A DNA stretch of 64,000 nucleotides, from the NCBI RefSeq assembly GCF_027492855.1, contig NZ_JAPUDY010000099.1, positions 342,876 to 406,875 of the forward strand. Reading direction: 5' to 3'. A program made the position numbers and the translations under genes. This DNA comes from Acidovorax sp. Lineage in GTDB: Bacteria; Pseudomonadota; Gammaproteobacteria; Burkholderiales; Burkholderiaceae_C. Positions within the stretch are counted from its first letter, which is position 1. Every line of letters starts with the position of its first letter. The notes under the pieces are model-generated. The model saw only the letters and a list, made by a program, of their open reading frames with translations. It had not been told where the DNA came from and made no database searches. Shown here one piece after another: positions 39,400 through 47,768 of this stretch.

Positions 39400-39855
39400 A
39401 TGGTGACCAATTCGTACAGCAAATGGGGCGTCCGCCTGGGAACCCTGGCGCTCTGGGCCGCGGCCGGTGCCAGCCTGGTTTTCTGGGGGCTGCGCCTGTC
39501 TGCGCCCTCGGCGTCGGCCATGGCGCCCGTGGTGGCGCCCGCCGCCGTGGCGCTCGACGCCCAGGCCCTGTCGCGCCTGCTGGGGGCGCAGCCCTCGGCG
39601 CCCGGTGCCTCTCCCCTGGCGCCGGTGGCATCGCTGGCGAGCCGGTTCACGCTGATCGGAGTGTTGTCGGGCCGCAGCAGCGGTGGCGGCGCGGCGCTGA
39701 TTGCGGTGGACGGCAAGCCCGCCAAGCCGTTTCGTGTGGGTGCGGCCGTGGACGATGGGCTGGTGCTGCAGGCCTTGGGGCCGCGCCAGGCCCAGTTGGG
39801 CGGCCAGGTCGGCGGGCCCGCTGCGGTGACGCTGGACATGCCGCTCAAGCGATAG
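39400..39855 (+). CDS. gspC: Type II secretion protein GspC (short form)
   Basis: GspC links the inner-membrane platform to the secretin. The 151-residue protein has one membrane helix (~12-32) and the periplasmic homology region (SRFTLIGVLSGRSSGGGAAL, GKPAKPFRVG). It ends at TLDMPLKR without the C-terminal PDZ or coiled-coil domain of E. coli or Vibrio GspC. The start at 39400 is taken because the region upstream overlaps divergent gspG. A CATAAT at 39388 lies too close to be a usual -10. Confidence 0.85.
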   Translation: MVTNSYSKWGVRLGTLALWAAAGASLVFWGLRLSAPSASAMAPVVAPAAVALDAQALSRLLGAQPSAPGASPLAPVASLASRFTLIGVLSGRSSGGGAALIAVDGKPAKPFRVGAAVDDGLVLQALGPRQAQLGGQVGGPAAVTLDMPLKR

Positions 39856-39888
39856 ATCGCCTTGCGGCGGTGGCCCGTCAGGGCCTTC

Positions 39889-40467
39889 TCAGCCCAGATC
39901 CCGAATTTCCCATTCCCCCCAGCCCGGCGCCGCCACGGGCCAGTCTTCCGAGCGGGGCATCACGCCCTCGCCATGCAATTGCAGCCAGGCCACACAGCGC
40001 GCCACGCCTGCATGGGTGATCCACACCACGTCTTGGCCGCCGCTGTCCACTTGGCGAGCGGCCGCCAGCGCCGATGCAACGCGCGCCAGCATCGCCGCCA
40101 GGCTTTCGCCTCCGCCGGGCGCGTGGGTGGCAAAGGCGGCCGTCCAGGCGTCGATGTCGCGTTTTGCGATGGTGCTCCAGACCCGGCCTTCCCACGCGCC
40201 GAAATCCATTTCGCGCAGGCGAGGGTCAGGGTTTGGTGCCAAATCAGGCCTTAGCGCTTGCAGGGATTGCGCTAACTGCTCACATCTTTGTAGCGTTGAG
40301 GTGTGCAGCGACGCGCCATGTGGCAAGGCATCGGCCAGTGCGCGGGCGGCCAGCGCAGTTGCCGTGGGGTCGGCGGGCATGTCCAGCGACCCGTAGCAGG
40401 TGCCCGGTGCCACTTGGGGGGCGGCGTGGCGCACCAGCCACAGGCGGGTGCCGAGGTGGGAGGTCAT
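39889..40467 (-). CDS. Histidine phosphatase family protein, probable alpha-ribazole phosphatase
   Basis: A phosphoglycerate-mutase-like phosphatase of 192 residues. It has the catalytic-histidine motif LVRHA (11-15; RHA instead of RHG), EMDFGAWEGR, and the second histidine in VWITHAGVAR. The ATG overlaps the cobS stop (ATGA). This suggests a CobC-type role: removing the phosphate from adenosylcobalamin-5'-phosphate or alpha-ribazole phosphate. Residues ~58-77 are encoded by palindromic repeat family 1. The larger open frame upstream of this start overlaps cobS and is not used. Confidence 0.82.
   Translation of the reverse strand: MTSHLGTRLWLVRHAAPQVAPGTCYGSLDMPADPTATALAARALADALPHGASLHTSTLQRCEQLAQSLQALRPDLAPNPDPRLREMDFGAWEGRVWSTIAKRDIDAWTAAFATHAPGGGESLAAMLARVASALAAARQVDSGGQDVVWITHAGVARCVAWLQLHGEGVMPRSEDWPVAAPGWGEWEIRDLG
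40239..40296. repeat. Palindromic repeat family 1, copy g (inside the phosphatase gene)
   Basis: On the minus strand it reads AACGCTACAAAGATGTGAGC, AGTTAGCGCAATCCCTGCAA, GCGCTAAGGCCTGATTTGG. The GCTACAAA entry, paired TAGCGC/GCGCTA arms and AAGGCC exit are those of the family. It encodes residues ~58-77 of the phosphatase. Confidence 0.75.
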
Positions 40468-41273
40468 GTTGCCCAGCGCAGGCTCAGCGCGGCCCCCAGG
40501 TAAAAACCGATCTCGCTGACCTGCTGCGTGGCGCCCAGGCAGTCGCCCGTGAAGCCCTGCAATCGGCGTGCAAACCAGCGCGCCATCCAGGCAGCGGCGA
40601 GTCCACTCACAGTGATGGATGCTATCAAATAAATAGCTGATAGCGCATATCCAACAAGCGCTAGCGGCAAAAAACACCATAAACCTGCTGCCACCAGGGC
40701 GTGGCCGGCAATCTGGTCGGCCAGTGGCTTGCTTTTGGAGCGCGCCGTGTCGCCCACATGCGGCAGGCTGCGCACGATAAGGAGGGGCCAAAAACGCGAC
40801 AGCACATGCGCGCCCACCAGGGCCGCAAGAGCGGCCTGCAGGCTGTGCGTGCCCAGCAGCGCCAGCAGGCTCAGCTTGGCAAGCAGGGCCAGCACCAGCG
40901 CCATGGCGCCATAGGCGCCGATGCGCGAGTCCTTCATGATGTCGAGCGCGCGCTCGCGGTCGGCGCTGCCGCCCAGGCCATCGGCCACGTCGGCCAGGCC
41001 GTCTTCGTGAAAGCCACCCGTCATCAACACGGTGGCGATGGTGCTCAACACGGCCGCGACGGCGGGTGCCAGCGGGTTGGGCGCCAGCGCCAGGGATAGC
41101 CCCGCATAGACACCCACAGCCAGCAGGCCTGCCAGCCAGCCGATGCCGGGGAAATGCGCGGCGCTGGCGCGCAGCATGGCCGGACTGAAACCCACCCAGG
41201 CCGCCAGCCGCCCGGTGACGGGGATGCGGGTGAAGAACTGCACGGCCAGCAGGTAGTGGCGCAGGGCTTGCAT
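40464..41273 (-). CDS. cobS: Adenosylcobinamide-GDP ribazoletransferase CobS
   Basis: CobS joins adenosylcobinamide-GDP to alpha-ribazole (phosphate) in the last steps of cobalamin synthesis, in the inner membrane. The 269-residue protein has about seven hydrophobic segments and the signatures FHEDGLADVADGLGG (88-102) and MKDSRIGAYG (113-122). Residues ~199-219 (WCFLPLALVGYALSAIYLIA), which look like a membrane helix, are encoded by a nearly intact copy of palindromic repeat family 1. No other cob genes are in the window. Confidence 0.94.
   Translation of the reverse strand: MQALRHYLLAVQFFTRIPVTGRLAAWVGFSPAMLRASAAHFPGIGWLAGLLAVGVYAGLSLALAPNPLAPAVAAVLSTIATVLMTGGFHEDGLADVADGLGGSADRERALDIMKDSRIGAYGAMALVLALLAKLSLLALLGTHSLQAALAALVGAHVLSRFWPLLIVRSLPHVGDTARSKSKPLADQIAGHALVAAGLWCFLPLALVGYALSAIYLIASITVSGLAAAWMARWFARRLQGFTGDCLGATQQVSEIGFYLGAALSLRWAT
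40618..40680. repeat. Palindromic repeat family 1, copy h (inside cobS)
   Basis: It reads GATGCTATCAAATAAATAGC, TGATAGCGCATATCCAACAA, GCGCTAGCGGCAAAAAACAC. It is an almost complete family member read on the strand opposite to cobS coding sense. It supplies CobS residues ~199-219. Confidence 0.85.
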
Positions 41274-41288
41274 GGCGCGTGGTGTCAG

Positions 41289-41352
41289 TTTGCTTCTAAT
41301 TTGATAGCTGCTTGCGCTTATTGATCAAGCGCTAGCGGCCATTTTTGTCATG
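41289..41352. repeat. Palindromic repeat family 1, copy i (cobS-ilvA spacer)
   Basis: It reads TTTGCTTCTAATTTGATAGC, TGCTTGCGCTTATTGATCAA, GCGCTAGCGGCCATTTTTGT. The inverted arms are GCGCTT and AAGCGC. The ilvA stop codon (41348-41350) lies in its outer end. It fills the 74-bp spacer between ilvA and cobS. Confidence 0.88.
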
Positions 41353-42919
41353 AAGATTGCTTGGCGCGCAGAAACAGCCGGTAGGCCGGGTTCTGCGTTT
41401 CTTCTACGCAGGGGTAGCCCAGCGTGGACAGGAAGGTGTCGAAGGCGGCCGTGTCGCCGGGCGGCACTTGCATGCCCACGAGAATGCGGCCGTAGTCCGC
41501 ACCCTGGTTGCGGTAGTGAAAGAGCGAAATGTTCCAGTTGGGCTGCATCAGGCTCAAAAACTTGAGCAGCGCGCCGGGGCGCTCGGGGAAGGTGAAGCGC
41601 ATCAGGCGCTCGTCCTGTGCCAGGGCCGAGTGGCCGCCCACCAGGTGGCGCAGGTGCTCCTTGGCCATCTCGTCGTGGGTGAGGTCCAGTGTCTCGAAGC
41701 CATGGCGGCCGAAGTTCTTGGCGATTTTTTCCGATTCGCCCCGGCCATTGGTCGTGAGGCCTACGAACACGTGGGCCTGGGTGGAGTCGCTGATGCGGTA
41801 GTTGAACTCGGTCACGTTGCGCGCGCCGCCGGGCAGGCTGCCCACTACCTCGCAAAAACGGCGGAAGCTGCCGCGCTCCTCGGGGATGGTGACGGCGAAC
41901 AGGGCTTCGCGCTCCTCGCCCACCTCGGCGCGCTCGGCCACGAAGCGCAGGCGGTCGAAGTTCATGTTGGCGCCGCACAGAATGGCGGCGTAGGTCTCGC
42001 CCTTGGTCTTCTTCGCGGCCACGTACTGCTTGATGGCGGCCACGGCCAGCGCGCCTGCGGGCTCGACGATGCTGCGCGTGTCCACGAATATGTCTTTGAT
42101 GGCGGCGCAGACGGCGTCGGTATCGACGGTGATGAATTCATCCACCAGGCCCTGGGCCACGCGGAAGGTTTCCTCGCCCACGAGCTTCACGGCCGTGCCG
42201 TCGGAGAACAGGCCCACGTCGGGCAGCGTGACGCGCTGGTGCGCGTTGACGGACTGGATCATGGCGTCCGAGTCATTCATCTGCACACCAATCACCTTGA
42301 TCTCGGGCCGCACGGCCTTGATGTAGTTGGCCACGCCCGACACCAGGCCACCGCCGCCAATCGCCACGAACACCGCATCGAGCTGGTTGCTGCCCAGGCT
42401 TTGCAACTGGCGCAGGATCTCCATGGCGATGGTGCCCTGGCCCGCGATGACCAGGGGGTCGTCGAAGGGGTGTACGAAGGTCAGGCCCTGCTCTTTTTCG
42501 AGCGTCACCGAGTGGCCGTAGGCGTCGGAATAGCTATCGCCAAACAGCACCACCTCGCCGCCCAGCGTCTTGACCGCGTCAATTTTGAGCTGTGGCGTGG
42601 TGGTCGGCATGACGATGACGGCGCGCGTGCCCAGCTTGTGGGCGCTCATCGCCACGCCCTGGGCGTGGTTGCCGGCCGAGGCGCAGATCACGCCGCGCGC
42701 AAGCTGCTCAGGCGTGAGGTGCGCCATCTTGTTGTAGGCGCCGCGCAACTTGAAGCTGAACACGGGCTGCTGGTCCTCGCGCTTCAGGAGCACCTTGTTG
42801 TGCAGGCGGCGGCTGAGGTTCTTGGCAGGCTCCAGCGCCGACTCGACGGCCACGTCGTAGACGCGGGCGGTCAGGATTTTCTTCAGGTAGTCGGCGGGGG
42901 TGAGGAGGTGCTGGGTCAT
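41348..42919 (-). CDS. ilvA: Threonine ammonia-lyase, biosynthetic (IlvA)
   Basis: IlvA converts threonine to 2-oxobutanoate, the first step to isoleucine, and is normally inhibited by isoleucine. The 523-residue protein has the PLP lysine at Lys57 (FSFKLRGAYN), the SAGNHAQGVA loop and the GGGGLVSG phosphate-binding loop. Two C-terminal ACT-like regulatory domains (~340-515) start at LFAVTIPEERGSFRRF and LMRFTFPERPGALLKF. The ATG at 42919 gives the family N-terminus MTQHLLTPADYL. An upstream GTG (42961) is possible but adds unrelated residues. The 363 bp upstream hold a hairpin terminator and a candidate leader, listed separately. Confidence 0.96.
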   Translation of the reverse strand: MTQHLLTPADYLKKILTARVYDVAVESALEPAKNLSRRLHNKVLLKREDQQPVFSFKLRGAYNKMAHLTPEQLARGVICASAGNHAQGVAMSAHKLGTRAVIVMPTTTPQLKIDAVKTLGGEVVLFGDSYSDAYGHSVTLEKEQGLTFVHPFDDPLVIAGQGTIAMEILRQLQSLGSNQLDAVFVAIGGGGLVSGVANYIKAVRPEIKVIGVQMNDSDAMIQSVNAHQRVTLPDVGLFSDGTAVKLVGEETFRVAQGLVDEFITVDTDAVCAAIKDIFVDTRSIVEPAGALAVAAIKQYVAAKKTKGETYAAILCGANMNFDRLRFVAERAEVGEEREALFAVTIPEERGSFRRFCEVVGSLPGGARNVTEFNYRISDSTQAHVFVGLTTNGRGESEKIAKNFGRHGFETLDLTHDEMAKEHLRHLVGGHSALAQDERLMRFTFPERPGALLKFLSLMQPNWNISLFHYRNQGADYGRILVGMQVPPGDTAAFDTFLSTLGYPCVEETQNPAYRLFLRAKQSS

Positions 42920-43029
42920 GGCAGAGGCTGGGGAGTGCCCGCTCGGGCGCTGGGGGTCCACATCATAGGGGGTTGCCCTTGCGCGGCCGTGGATGCAGGT
43001 GGGGCAGGGGTGTCCGGGGCGGCACAGGC

Positions 43030-43062
43030 AAAAAAAAGCCCCGGGCCGTGAGGCCTGGGGCT
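43030..43062 (-). terminator. Rho-independent terminator upstream of ilvA (leftward)
   Basis: On the minus strand, AGCCCCAGGCC and GGCCCGGGGCT pair around a TCAC loop, followed by a run of eight T. It lies about 110 bp before the ilvA start and points at it. No annotated gene to its right ends here, so it is either an attenuator in the ilvA leader or the end of a small RNA. Confidence 0.85.
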
Positions 43063-43180
43063 AATCCATCCTTTGAGGAGATGGAGGAGACAATCGGTGC
43101 GGGGCAGGAGGCCAGGACAATGGGTCGGGGCTTTCTGCCATCTGCTTGTCATTCACTGAAAAGCAGCGCTTGTCGAGAAG
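43030..43180 (-). ncRNA. Candidate ilvA leader or small RNA with CU-rich anti-Shine-Dalgarno stretch
   Basis: The leftward transcript ending at the terminator would carry TGTCTCCTCCATCTCCTC just before the hairpin, complementary to GGAGGA-type ribosome sites. It also contains a 26-codon frame (ATG GCA GAA..., minus strand from about 43142) that is Pro/Ser-rich and stops in the TAG next to the hairpin. Another frame contains LLHLLKGWI. These could be an attenuation peptide or chance. The promoter is not clear (TAAACT around 43178-43183 has no good -35), so the 5' end is a guess. Confidence 0.3.
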
Positions 43181-43193
43181 TTTAGCGCGAGTC

Positions 43194-43222
43194 TTGCTGC
43201 AATGCAGCAAAATTCTTATCAA
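43194..43222 (+). promoter_or_regulatory. Candidate promoter of the OsmC-like gene
   Basis: TTGCTG (43194-43199) and TATCAA (43217-43222) are separated by 17 bp, about 60 bp upstream of the start codon. It lies in the AT-richest part of the intergenic region. Confidence 0.35.
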
Positions 43223-43282
43223 ATTGATTTCGCCGAACCATTTCGTGCGAAAAAAGCCACGGGTCACAAAGGAGAAACACAC

Positions 43283-43732
43283 ATGGAATGCACAGTCAGT
43301 TGGACGGGCGGGGCCGGAACCCGGTCCGGCATGGGTTTTGTGGCCGAAACCGGCAGCGGCCATGTTTTGGCCATGGATGGCGCTCCGGATGCCGCCAACC
43401 CCGCCAACGGCGGCCAGAACCTGGCCCCTCGCCCCATGGAAACTGTGCTGGCGGGCACCGGTGGCTGCACGGCCTATGACGTGGTGCTGATACTCAAACG
43501 CGGCCGCCATGACGTGCGCGGCTGCAGCGTGAAGCTGACCACGGAGCGCGCCGAGATCGACCCCAAGGTTTTCATCAAAATCCACATGCACTTCACCGTC
43601 ACCGGCAAGGGAATCCCCATCGCCGCCGTGGAGCGGGCCATTGCCATGAGCCATGAGAAATACTGTTCGGCCAGCATCATGCTGGGGAAAACAGCAGACA
43701 TCACCACCGGGTTTGAGGTGCTGGAGGCCTGA
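43283..43732 (+). CDS. OsmC family protein
   Basis: OsmC/Ohr-like proteins reduce organic hydroperoxides with two cysteines. The 149-residue protein has the OsmC pattern with Cys62 (LAGTGGCTAYDV) and Cys128 (MSHEKYCSASIML). It resembles the YhfA-type branch (MECTVSWTGG start, GGQNLAPRPMETVLAG) more than Ohr. A good AGGAG precedes the ATG. Function within the branch is uncertain. It faces coq7 tail to tail. Confidence 0.88.
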   Translation: MECTVSWTGGAGTRSGMGFVAETGSGHVLAMDGAPDAANPANGGQNLAPRPMETVLAGTGGCTAYDVVLILKRGRHDVRGCSVKLTTERAEIDPKVFIKIHMHFTVTGKGIPIAAVERAIAMSHEKYCSASIMLGKTADITTGFEVLEA

Positions 43733-43766
43733 TCCAGGGGGGGCGGAGCGCCCGGGCCCTTTGGAT

Positions 43767-44384
43767 TTAGAGATAGTGCGCTGTCGTGGTCATCACCTTG
43801 GCCGCGGCCTTCATGGCCAGGCGCGCAGGTGCGGGCAACTCCAAAGCGCCGGATGCTCGGGCTTGCGCGGCATGCCGCTCTTCATCGTCTTTCATGCGGG
43901 CCACCACCGCCCGCGAGGCCAGGTCCTCTTGCGGCAGCCGCTCCAGATGGCTTTGCAGGTGGGCCGCCACCTGGTTTTCCGTCTCCACCACAAACCCCAG
44001 GCTGGCGCGGTCGCTCACCTTGGCCGCCACCAGGCCCAGGGCAAATGCCCCTGCAAACCACAAGGGGTTGAGCAGGCTGGGGCGGGCACCCAGTGCATCG
44101 AGCCGCTGTTGTGTCCAGGCGAGGTGATCGGTTTCCTCCCTTGCCGCCTCTTGCAGATGGGCACGCAGATGCGGGTCGCGCGTCACGGCGGCCTGGGCGG
44201 TGTACAGCGCCTGCGCACACACTTCGCCCACGTGGTTGACGCGCATCAGAGCGCCCGCCAACTTCTTCTGCGCGGGGTCCAGCGCCGCCTCTGCCACACC
44301 ATGGGCAGGGGTTCTCTCGGTGGCGCGGGGTTGGGCAAAAAGCGTGCGCAGTGCGCTGTCTGCGGCGGTCAGGAGGGAATCCAT
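43767..44384 (-). CDS. coq7: 3-demethoxyubiquinol 3-hydroxylase Coq7
   Basis: Coq7 is a di-iron monooxygenase that adds the last hydroxyl group in ubiquinone synthesis. The 205-residue protein has the carboxylate/histidine iron ligands in two repeats: [15 protein letters not shown] with EETDHL, and [12 protein letters not shown] with DDEERHA. The start [16 protein letters not shown] follows a region that carries no family similarity, so the ATG at 44384 is preferred over the more distal open frame. The 315 bp to the porin hold only a palindrome, listed below. Confidence 0.93.
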   Translation of the reverse strand: MDSLLTAADSALRTLFAQPRATERTPAHGVAEAALDPAQKKLAGALMRVNHVGEVCAQALYTAQAAVTRDPHLRAHLQEAAREETDHLAWTQQRLDALGARPSLLNPLWFAGAFALGLVAAKVSDRASLGFVVETENQVAAHLQSHLERLPQEDLASRAVVARMKDDEERHAAQARASGALELPAPARLAMKAAAKVMTTTAHYL

Positions 44385-44503
44385 GGAAGCCTCTGGGTGT
44401 GGCAAGGGCGTCGAAACAAAAATTGCACTTTGATACAAAAAATCAAAAACAGGAAACAAGGACCAGATGGTCCAAAAGCGATTCTGCCAGCCCGCACTGG
44501 AAT

Positions 44504-44519
44504 GTTGCAACGTTGCAAC
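44504..44519. promoter_or_regulatory. Palindrome GTTGCAACGTTGCAAC upstream of coq7 and the porin gene
   Basis: TTGCAACGTTGCAA is a perfect 14-bp palindrome, and GTTGCAAC is also a tandem direct repeat. It lies in the divergent coq7-porin region (120 bp from coq7, 180 bp from the porin start). It may be an operator; no regulator is known for it here. The rest of this 315-bp region has no recognisable gene. Confidence 0.4.
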
Positions 44520-44699
44520 GAATTTTCCCTTTCGGGGGCTTTGTGGGTGAATTCCTTTGCGAAACCTGGCCGGGTCTGGTGCAATAAGAGCAACTTCCCC
44601 ACCAGGAGGTTGGCCCGGGAAACCGGCGGGACTGTGCAGGTGCTTTCACCATAGACCCCCCGTACCGGAGCCCGATGTTTAACCTTGGAGTAACTCGCA

Positions 44700-45746
44700 A
44701 TGAAAAAATCCCTGATTGCCCTGGCTGTGCTGGCTGCTTCCGGCGCTGCAATGGCTCAATCCTCCGTGACCCTGTTCGGCGTGGTTGACGCAACCTATGC
44801 CTACGGTTCCGGCAGCGTCGCTAACAAGTCGCAACTGACGAACTCCGGCTACAACAGCAGCCGTCTGGGTTTCCGCGGCGTTGAAGACCTGGGTGGCGGT
44901 CTGTCCGCTTCGTTCTGGCTCGAAGCTGGCGTGAACAACGACAACGGCACCGGCGGCGTTACCAACAGCAACAACCAAGCAGCTGCCAGCACCGGCGGCG
45001 GCCTGACTTTCAACCGTCGTTCGACGGTTAGCCTGAATGGCGGCTTCGGTGAAGTCCGTCTGGGCCGTGACTACACTCCCCAATTCTGGAACCTGACCGT
45101 GTTCGATCCGTTCGGCACGAACGGCGTGGGCACGACCCAAACCCTGAGCTCCAGCCTGGGTGGCCCAACCACCGTGCGCGCTTCGAACTCCATCGGTTAC
45201 TTCCTGCCCGGCAAGCTGGGCGGCTTCTACGGCCAAGCCCAGTACTACATGGGTGAAAACCTGAGCAACGCAGCCAACAAGAAGGACGGCAACGGCCTGG
45301 CAGCTCGCTTTGGTTACGCCAATGGCCCTATCAACGCTGCTATCGCATTCTCCGAAACCAAGTTCCTGGCTGGCAACATCAAGTCCTGGAACCTGGGCGG
45401 CCAGTATGACCTGGGCGTGGCCAAGATCATGGCTCACTACAACCAAGACAAGATCAGCGGCGGCAACGACGGTAAGGGCTTCCTGATCGGTGGTCTGGTG
45501 CCCGTGGGCGCTGGCGAAATCCGTCTGGCTTACTCCACCTACAAGATCGACACCGTCGGTGCTGATCCCCGTTCGAACAAGCTGGCTCTGGGCTACGTGC
45601 ACAACCTGTCCAAGCGCACGGCTCTGTACGCAACGTACGCTCACGTGAACAACAAGAACGGTGCCGCTTCTTCGCTGAACGGTTCCGTGACTGCTGCAAA
45701 CGACAACTCCAACGGCTACGACTTCGGTATCCGTCACAGCTTCTAA
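44700..45746 (+). CDS. Major outer-membrane porin (Omp32-type, Gram-negative porin family)
   Basis: A general diffusion porin, anion-selective in its best-studied relative Omp32 of Delftia/Comamonas. The 348-residue precursor has a signal peptide (MKKSLIALAVLAASGAAMAQ, cleaved near residue 19/20). The start SSVTLFGVVDATYAYGSG is typical, followed by beta-strand repeats, the RLGRDYTPQFWN constriction-side motif and the C-terminal YDFGIRHSF ending in aromatic Phe, the BamA recognition signal. Codon use is richer in GCT, GGT and AAC than the neighbours, which fits high expression. GGAG precedes the ATG; a strong terminator follows. Confidence 0.95.
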   Translation: MKKSLIALAVLAASGAAMAQSSVTLFGVVDATYAYGSGSVANKSQLTNSGYNSSRLGFRGVEDLGGGLSASFWLEAGVNNDNGTGGVTNSNNQAAASTGGGLTFNRRSTVSLNGGFGEVRLGRDYTPQFWNLTVFDPFGTNGVGTTQTLSSSLGGPTTVRASNSIGYFLPGKLGGFYGQAQYYMGENLSNAANKKDGNGLAARFGYANGPINAAIAFSETKFLAGNIKSWNLGGQYDLGVAKIMAHYNQDKISGGNDGKGFLIGGLVPVGAGEIRLAYSTYKIDTVGADPRSNKLALGYVHNLSKRTALYATYAHVNNKNGAASSLNGSVTAANDNSNGYDFGIRHSF

Positions 45747-45786
45747 TATCGAAGACTGGCTTTTGGCCAGTTGTCGATATCAAAGC

Positions 45787-45817
45787 AAAAAAAGCCGCCT
45801 TCGGGCGGCTTTTTTTT
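45787..45817 (+). terminator. Rho-independent terminator after the porin gene
   Basis: AAAAAAAGCCGCC and GGCGGCTTTTTTT pair around a TTCG tetraloop. It is a strong, symmetric terminator about 40 bp after the stop. Confidence 0.93.
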
Positions 45818-46170
45818 GTGCGGCTTTTTGGGAGTTAAAGGGCATACCCGGTAATTCTTTCCGCGAAGACGCTTTCACTGTCTGAAACCGAAGTGTTGTG
45901 ATGAGGGGGGCTGACCTGGGGTCATGCACTGGAAATGATGTAACCGAAGGCACATGAATGGTGGGGAAGGCGGCAAGGGGTGCCTTTATGGCCTCGCATT
46001 CCGCCCAATGCATGCAGGCCGCGAGGCTGAATTGCCTGGCACCGTCCTTGCATGAGAATCGAGCCAAAACAGCAGTAATAGGCCCTTCAACGCACCTGGG
46101 ATTCAGGGATTTCCCGTTGGCTATAGAGCAACCTTTACTGCATAGTAAAACTTTTATTCAAGAGGGTTCC
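45818..46170. other. Gene-free region upstream of the peptide ABC operon
   Basis: The 353 bp hold no convincing gene. A frame in phase with the next gene is open from 45958 but has no signal or family character. A possible promoter is TTGGCT (46117-46122) with CATAGT (46141-46146) at 18-bp spacing. AGAGGG just before the ATG is the ribosome site of the next gene. Confidence 0.5.
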
Positions 46171-47751
46171 ATGAAACTCAAATACAGTCTTTTGTCGGTG
46201 GCTGCGGCTGCCGCGCTGTTGTTTGCGCCTGCGTTGCAAGCCAAGCCTTTCAAGTGGGCAAGCCAGGGAGAAATCGCGACTTGGGATATTCATTCCCAAA
46301 ACAATGCGCTTCAAAATGGCATTCATGCCAATGTGTATGAGAGCCTGGTTTACTACAACAGCAAGACGTTTGATGTGGAGCCCGTGCTGGCCACCTCCTG
46401 GAAGGAAATCAGCCCCACGCAGGTGCGTTTCACGCTGCGCCAGGGCGTCAAGTTCCAGGACGGATCGCCGCTGACGACTGATGACGCGGTGTACTCGATC
46501 CAGCGCGCCATGGCCAAGACATCGAACTTCACGCCCTATGTCCAAGGCATCAGCAAGGTCGCCAAGGTGGATGGGCAAACCCTGGACGTGTTCCTGTCGG
46601 CGCCCAACCCCGTGCTGCTGCGCCAGATGACCGAACTGCGCATCATGAGCAAGGCATGGGCAGAGAAGAACAAGTCGGTTGAGCCCAAGGACATCAAGGG
46701 CACGGACGAGAATTTTGCCCACCGCAATGCCATGGGCACGGGCCCCTACACGCTGGAATCGTGGCAGCCCGATGTGAAGATGGTCTTCAAGCGCAATCCC
46801 AACTGGTGGGGCAAGATGGACGGCAACGTGACCGAAATCGTCTACACCCCCATCAAGTCGGCGGCCACGCGCATTGCCGCGCTGTTGTCGGGCGAAGTGG
46901 ACATGGTGCTCGACCCTACGCCGCAAGACTTGGGCCGCCTGCGTGCCAATGGCGACCTGAAGGTGATCGACGGCCTCGAAAACCGCACCATCTTCCTGGG
47001 CATGGACCAGTTCCGCGAGGAATTGCCCGGCTCCAACATCAAGGGCAAAAATCCGCTCAAGGATGTGCGTGTGCGCAAGGCCCTGTACCAGGCCATCGAT
47101 GCAGAGACGATCTCGCGCAACATCATGCGTGGCTTGGGCAAGCCCACCGGCACCATCGTGGCGCCCCAGGTGGCGGGCTACACCGAAGCCGTGGGTAAGC
47201 GTTTCCCCTACAGCGTCGAGGCTTCCAAGAAGCTGCTGGCCGAAGCGGGCTATGCCGACGGCTTTGAGGTGGACTTTGCCTGCCCGAACAACCGCTACAT
47301 CAACGATGAAGCCATCTGCCAGGCCGTGACCGCCATGTGGTCCCGCGTGGGGGTGAAGGCCAAGCTGCGCACGCTGCCGCTGGTGAACTACTTCCCGATG
47401 ATCCAGCGCAACGAAGCCAGCATCTACATGCTGGGCTGGGGCGTGCCCACCTTTGATGCGCTGTACAGCCTGCAATCGCTGGTGCGCACCGTGGGCCAGG
47501 GTGGCGACGGCAACTACAACGTGGGCCGCTACAGCAACCAGCGCATGGACTACCTGGTGGATCGCATCAAGGCTGAAACCGATGCCCCCGTGCGCACCCG
47601 CATGCTGACCGAGGCACTGCAACTGTCCAACGACACCGTGTCACACATTCCGCTGCATGACCAGGTGATTCCATGGGCCGTGAAGAAGAACGTGGAGCTG
47701 GTCCATCGCGCTGACAATCGCGTGGATATGCGTACGGTCAAGGTGAACTGA
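46171..47751 (+). CDS. Dipeptide-type ABC transporter substrate-binding protein (first copy)
   Basis: A periplasmic binding protein of the DppA/OppA family (SBP_bac_5), 526 residues. The signal peptide is ~1-24 (MKLKYSLLSVAAAAALLFAP, cleaved near ALQA). Family signatures include VYESLVYYNSKTFDVEPVLA, GVKFQDGSPLTTDDAVYSI and GTGPYTLESW. A Cys pair in FACPNNRYINDEAIC probably forms a disulfide. The start at 46171 with AGAGGG is preferred over upstream in-frame starts. It is followed by a hairpin that may separate it from the permease, raising its level over the membrane parts. Confidence 0.93.
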   Translation: MKLKYSLLSVAAAAALLFAPALQAKPFKWASQGEIATWDIHSQNNALQNGIHANVYESLVYYNSKTFDVEPVLATSWKEISPTQVRFTLRQGVKFQDGSPLTTDDAVYSIQRAMAKTSNFTPYVQGISKVAKVDGQTLDVFLSAPNPVLLRQMTELRIMSKAWAEKNKSVEPKDIKGTDENFAHRNAMGTGPYTLESWQPDVKMVFKRNPNWWGKMDGNVTEIVYTPIKSAATRIAALLSGEVDMVLDPTPQDLGRLRANGDLKVIDGLENRTIFLGMDQFREELPGSNIKGKNPLKDVRVRKALYQAIDAETISRNIMRGLGKPTGTIVAPQVAGYTEAVGKRFPYSVEASKKLLAEAGYADGFEVDFACPNNRYINDEAICQAVTAMWSRVGVKAKLRTLPLVNYFPMIQRNEASIYMLGWGVPTFDALYSLQSLVRTVGQGGDGNYNVGRYSNQRMDYLVDRIKAETDAPVRTRMLTEALQLSNDTVSHIPLHDQVIPWAVKKNVELVHRADNRVDMRTVKVN

Positions 47752-47768
47752 TTTATTCTCTGCACATG

